A stretch of DNA of 64,000 nt from Acidobacteriaceae bacterium. GTDB lineage: Bacteria; Acidobacteriota; Terriglobia; Terriglobales; Acidobacteriaceae. The position numbers and the translations under genes are program-made. Positions 60,779 to 64,000 of the stretch are shown piece after piece. The notes beneath the pieces were generated by a model that saw only the letters and a program-made list of their open reading frames with translations, did no database searches and was not told the origin of the DNA. The DNA lies in the NCBI GenBank assembly GCA_003134995.1, contig PLDC01000011.1, positions 162,105 through 226,104 on the forward strand, in the 5' to 3' direction. The first letter of the stretch is position 1. The number at the start of each line of letters is the position of its first letter.

Positions 60779-61690
60779 ATGCACATAACTATTCTCGCCA
60801 TATTTTTAGCGATCTCTCGCACGCCGGCTTCGATGTGCAGCGCCGGCATCCTGATTTTTCTCATCGCGCTGTGGGCGGCGAGGACCGATTTGGCGAAGGC
60901 CCGCGGTCTCGACAAGATCGTCGCGTTGAGCAATTTGTGTTACGCCACGCCCTTGGCCGTGTTCGGTGCGCTGCATCTCTCAGCCGCCAAAGACCTTATG
61001 CCCATGGTGCCCAAGTATATTCCGTGGCATTTGTTTTGGGCTTATTTCTTCGGCTTTGCGCTGGTCGCGGCGTCTTTGAGTATTGCCACAAAAATCCAGG
61101 TGCAGTGGTCCGGCCTGTTGTTCGGGATCGCGATGTTTTCTTTTGTGGCGATGTTGATCATCCCCGGAGTTGTCGCGACTCCCAACGATCGGTTCGGATG
61201 GACGTTGATCCTCCGCGAAAGCTCGTTCGGGGGCGGAGCTTGGATTCTTGCGGGAAGCGCCATGCGCGAGCAAGGCCGCGGACAATGGGGAAGCAAGCTC
61301 ATAACTGTCGGTCGCGTGTTGATCGGGATGGCCTGCTTGCTTTACGGAGTCGAACATTTTCTGCACCCGGCTAATGTGCCCGGAGTTCCGCTGGAAAAAT
61401 TCATGCCGCCGTGGATTCCGGGGCACGCGGGTATCGCCTACGTGACGGGGGCACTTCTTCTGATTGCCGGAGTTTTTATTTTGCTGAACAAGAAGACGCG
61501 GATGGCGGCGACTTATCTCGGGACTTGGATTGTTCTGCTGGTCTTGTTTGTTTATGGGCCGATCCTGATTGCTTCGCTGATGGACCCGAGCGTGGCCGTT
61601 CAGATTGAGGGAATCAATTACTTCTTTGACACGCTGCTGTTTGGGGGAACGGTTCTTGTGCTGGCCAGCGCCTCGCCGCGTACGGATTAG
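60779..61690 (+). CDS. DoxX-like membrane protein
   Basis: A 303-residue protein with about eight membrane helices. The second half (VLIGMACLLYGVEHFLHPANV, then IPGHAGIAYVTGALLLIAGVF) resembles the DoxX/quinol-oxidase-accessory family. The first half has similar helices, such as LSNLCYATPLAVFGALHLSA, so an internal duplication is likely. No redox motif is seen. Start ATG at 60779; no ribosome-binding site. The gap before it (60369-60778) holds the tRNA-like unit. Confidence 0.72.
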   Translation: MHITILAIFLAISRTPASMCSAGILIFLIALWAARTDLAKARGLDKIVALSNLCYATPLAVFGALHLSAAKDLMPMVPKYIPWHLFWAYFFGFALVAASLSIATKIQVQWSGLLFGIAMFSFVAMLIIPGVVATPNDRFGWTLILRESSFGGGAWILAGSAMREQGRGQWGSKLITVGRVLIGMACLLYGVEHFLHPANVPGVPLEKFMPPWIPGHAGIAYVTGALLLIAGVFILLNKKTRMAATYLGTWIVLLVLFVYGPILIASLMDPSVAVQIEGINYFFDTLLFGGTVLVLASASPRTD

Positions 61691-61718
61691 AGTGCGAAGA
61701 TCCAAGTCAACGGCTTTA

Positions 61719-61750
61719 ACCACAGAGGTCACGGGGTTTCACAGGGTAAA
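61719..61750. repeat. Dispersed CACAGAGG-type repeat
   Basis: ACCACAGAGGTCACGGGG followed by TTTCACAGGGTAAA. It is related to 47016-47047 and, inverted, to 41148-41180. It lies between convergent genes. Confidence 0.7.
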
Positions 61751-61774
61751 CCGTTTCAGTGAAGCCCGATCTAG

Positions 61775-62359
61775 TTAATGCACGTTCGGGCTTTGTGCGG
61801 GGTTGCGATGGTTGCCCGCAGCGGGTGGTTCTTTCACTACTTTCACTTCAAAATTTACGGGCAAGTTTTTCGGAGGGTAGCAGGCGGCGTTGTCGCAGGC
61901 CTGATAGCGGAGAACTCCGCGCATTCCGTATTTTCCCGGGACGACTGAGTGCAGCGGATGTACCGCTACGGCGATGGTGAAGTCTCCGCTGTAGACGCTC
62001 AGCTTTTCGTCGGGCGAGAAGGGAAAACTTCTGTCTTCGCCCGCGGGATATTCGATCTTTCCCAGGATGATGTCGGTGGGCAGGTCCATCTTCAGGGCGG
62101 TGGCGATGAGGAACTCCGACTTGGGCGCGTTGGAGTTGATGTGATAGCCAGGCGGGACGCGAAAATTCAGGTTCACCATTGTCGCTTGGGCACGCTGCGC
62201 CGTGACCAGTGGGATGGCTGCCACCTCAAGGGTGGGGGCTTTGCCCAATGTTTGTGCGGACGAGAGACTGGCTGCTAGAAGAACGAACGCAAGCAGAACG
62301 CTCAGCGACGCGTCGCCGCGAAGTTTTTGCTGCTGGCGATTCTTTCGGTCAATCATCAT
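61775..62359 (-). CDS. Periplasmic DsbD N-terminal domain protein
   Basis: A 194-residue exported protein (signal peptide SVLLAFVLLAASLSSAQ) with the DsbD alpha domain: VNLNFRVPPGYHINSNAP and the cysteine pair in RYQACDNAACYPPKNLP. In DsbD this domain passes electrons to periplasmic proteins. Here it is a separate gene, next to a TlpA-like thioredoxin (4-bp overlap) and CcdA. Together the three could do the job of a full DsbD. Confidence 0.87.
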   Translation of the reverse strand: MMIDRKNRQQQKLRGDASLSVLLAFVLLAASLSSAQTLGKAPTLEVAAIPLVTAQRAQATMVNLNFRVPPGYHINSNAPKSEFLIATALKMDLPTDIILGKIEYPAGEDRSFPFSPDEKLSVYSGDFTIAVAVHPLHSVVPGKYGMRGVLRYQACDNAACYPPKNLPVNFEVKVVKEPPAAGNHRNPAQSPNVH

Positions 62360-62949
62360 TGCGCAACCGAACTCTTTTCTGAAGCGGATGCCTGGCTCGC
62401 GGCAGGCCGGGTGTTGAGCGCTTTCTTGATTGAGTCCTCGATCTCGGCCTTGCCCCTTAGGCCGATGATTTTGTCTACGATTTTGCCGTCGCGCGTGATC
62501 AGAAAACTTTGCGGCAAAGCGGGAACGCCGCCGTACGCGTCGCCCACCGAATCTTTTCCGATGAGGATGGGATAGTTCACGCCCATATCCTTGGCGAACT
62601 TGGCGATGTCTTCTTTGCTGCCGTCATCCATGGCGACGCCGACGATTTGGAACCCTTGTGCGCGGTATTGATTCTGCAGGTCGACGAACCAAGGCATTTC
62701 GATTTTGCAGGGACCGCACCACGTCGCCCAAAAGTTGAGCAGCACTGCTTTGCCTCGAAAGTCGGAGAGGTGCGTGGTCTTGCCGTCGAGCGATTCTAGA
62801 GAGAAATCGGGCGCGATTGTTGATTGCGTTATACGGGGCGTTGTGGAGGCGTTGCGGCGCGCCTGATGATAGCCAAAGTACAGCATCAGCGCAACCACGA
62901 ACGCCACGACTACTAGAGCTAAAGGACTGCGTTTCACGGAATTCTCCAT
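62356..62949 (-). CDS. TlpA/ResA-like membrane-anchored thioredoxin
   Basis: A 197-residue thioredoxin-fold protein with one N-terminal anchor (LALVVVAFVVALMLYFGYH) and the active site NFWATWCGPCKIEMPWF. The cis-proline region (ALPQSFLITRDGKIV) is present. It likely reduces apocytochrome c or other periplasmic thiols, fed by CcdA. That fits the many c-type hemes of the act-cox cluster in the same window. Confidence 0.9.
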   Translation of the reverse strand: MENSVKRSPLALVVVAFVVALMLYFGYHQARRNASTTPRITQSTIAPDFSLESLDGKTTHLSDFRGKAVLLNFWATWCGPCKIEMPWFVDLQNQYRAQGFQIVGVAMDDGSKEDIAKFAKDMGVNYPILIGKDSVGDAYGGVPALPQSFLITRDGKIVDKIIGLRGKAEIEDSIKKALNTRPAASQASASEKSSVAQ

Positions 62950-62979
62950 GCGCGATCTGTTTCGCGAGACTTACCAATC

Positions 62980-63702
62980 CTATAAGGCAAAGCGGTTCAG
63001 GAACGAAAGCCAATTCGAAATCAAAGTGAAGCGGCCGATCACGAGCAAGATTCCGAGGCCGATCAGCAAGGCTCCGCTAGCCACTTCCAGCGCGTGCATG
63101 TGCGAGCGGAAGCGGCTGTAAAACTTCAGAAATCTTTCCATCAAGAGCGATGTCAGTAGAAACGGCACGGCCAGCCCCAGCGAATAAACCGCGAGCAGCA
63201 GGATGCCCTTCACCAGCGTATCTTGTTCCCCGGCGATGGTGAGGATTGCCGTCAGGATCGGCCCCAGACACGGAGTCCAGCCGAAGGCGAAGGCGAAACC
63301 GATTACGAATGCGCCGAGCGGTGTGCTGCTGCCTTTCACGCTGTGCAGGCGAGCGTCCGTATAGAGCGCTTTGATCTTGAAGATGCCGGTCAGATGCAAT
63401 CCGAAGAGAATGATGACGACGCCTGCAACTCGGGCCAGGGTGTGTTTATACATTCCGAGCACCTGGCCAATTTCAGTCGCAGCCGCCCCGAGTGCGATAA
63501 AAACAACGCTGAAGCCAAGAATGAATCCGATGGAGTTCACCATCACCCGCTGCATGAGGTGAGCTTGCGGCGCTTTCAGTTCCTCCAGGCCGGCTCCGGA
63601 AATCAGCGAAAGATAGCCCGGAACCAGCGGCAGCACGCAGGGCGATAGGAATGAAATCAGGCCGGCAAAGAATGCGGCTAGCGGAAGTGGAAGGGTCGAC
63701 AT
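62980..63702 (-). CDS. ccdA: Cytochrome c biogenesis protein CcdA
   Basis: A 240-residue membrane protein with six helices. The two redox cysteines lie in SFLSPCVLPLVPGYLSLISG and FGWTPCLGPILTAIL, as in CcdA/DsbD-beta. It carries electrons from cytoplasmic thioredoxin to the periplasmic partners. It is the first gene of a minus-strand run of ccdA, tlpA-like and dsbD-N, with short gaps. Confidence 0.93.
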   Translation of the reverse strand: MSTLPLPLAAFFAGLISFLSPCVLPLVPGYLSLISGAGLEELKAPQAHLMQRVMVNSIGFILGFSVVFIALGAAATEIGQVLGMYKHTLARVAGVVIILFGLHLTGIFKIKALYTDARLHSVKGSSTPLGAFVIGFAFAFGWTPCLGPILTAILTIAGEQDTLVKGILLLAVYSLGLAVPFLLTSLLMERFLKFYSRFRSHMHALEVASGALLIGLGILLVIGRFTLISNWLSFLNRFAL

Positions 63703-63914
63703 GCCTGCTTAATTGTACCTGTATCGCTTTTACCTTATGTCAGATAAGACGCTCGAAACGGGAATTAGTTTCGCTCTTTGAGTTCCCCGGCTTACCTCAG
63801 CCAGCAGAGAGGCCGCGCCTGGGTTTGTCCGGTTTTTGGAACAGCGAAAGATCCTGCGCGCAATTGAGTCTATGCAGGAATACAATGCTGGCGCAATGAA
63901 AAAGGAGAAAGTCT

Positions 63915-64000
63915 ATGCCCAGCACCTCGAAGAAGAAAACAACAAAAAGCAAAACCAGCACTGGGGCCCTGCAAGCAAGTTGGACAGCTACGCCGATCTC
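63915..64000 (+). CDS. Start of a lysine/threonine-rich protein (partial)
   Basis: The ATG at 63915 has an excellent AAGGAG ribosome-binding site 8 bp upstream. The first residues are MPSTSKKKTTKSKTSTGA, a basic, low-complexity N-terminus. An overlapping frame from ATG 63896 (MKKEKVYAQHLEEENNKKQN) is also open to the window end and cannot be excluded. Only about 28 codons are visible, so no function is given. Confidence 0.4.
   Translation, partial: MPSTSKKKTTKSKTSTGALQASWTATPI

Overview
The window looks like chromosomal DNA of an Acidobacteriota member, probably a Terriglobia/Koribacter-like soil or metagenome genome. The reasons are moderately high GC content, a Ser/Thr kinase fused to a TolB-type propeller, a response regulator with a DUF4388 domain, an alternative complex III plus caa3 oxidase cluster, and many short palindromic intergenic repeats. 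This placement is inferred from gene content only. No rRNA operon or CRISPR array is visible.

Layout. 0-7 kb: the end of trmFO, a polytopic membrane protein, two ExbD-type proteins, the GTPase Der (minus strand), a DinG/XPD-type helicase and a DUF3592 protein. 7-13 kb: a secreted CocE/NonD hydrolase, the preQ0 set queD-queE-queC interrupted by a remnant of a four-helix-bundle (S23-type) gene, and a secreted TPR protein. 13-20.7 kb: a PilT-like ATPase, a kinase-propeller, and molybdenum cofactor genes moeA, moaC and mogA with a response regulator between moaC and mogA. 20.7-23.4 kb: an accessory island holding the tail of a transposase, an operator-like inverted repeat, a divergent small-gene/small-RNA module, a broken gene, a second short-RNA candidate and a PD-(D/E)XK endonuclease-like gene. 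23.5-32 kb: an SDR oxidoreductase, an MFS transporter, an RMD1/DUF155 protein, a Phd-PIN toxin-antitoxin pair, a large FAD/Fe-S dehydrogenase and a zinc-ribbon membrane protein. 32-45.3 kb: one minus-strand respiratory cluster, actABCDEF, a small membrane protein, Sco, and coxBACD. This encodes a quinol:cytochrome c oxidoreductase coupled to a caa3-type, A2-family cytochrome oxidase. 45.5-55 kb: an aldehyde dehydrogenase, an amidase, a frameshifted ExbB-ExbD fusion, two envelope proteins and a GAF-GGDEF-HD-GYP sensor. 55-64 kb: gltX, a zinc alcohol dehydrogenase, a HigBA-like toxin-antitoxin pair, glnS, a tRNA-like element with its own terminator, a DoxX-like protein and a thiol-redox set (N-terminal DsbD domain, TlpA-like thioredoxin, CcdA).

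The repeats stand out. Several families recur: long palindromes with GAGCGAAGCGAGG-type cores, heptanucleotide arrays, and CACAGAGG-type elements. Similar sequence lies in frame inside der, moeA, the FAD/Fe-S dehydrogenase and actE, as if repeats had entered coding regions without breaking them. The strongest candidates for undescribed biology are the self-contained divergent module at 21.17-21.62 kb (a 52-residue protein and a 73-nt RNA whose promoters share a -35 box), the tRNA-like/hairpin/terminator unit at 60.39-60.62 kb, and the ExbB-ExbD fusion broken by a 4-bp tandem duplication.
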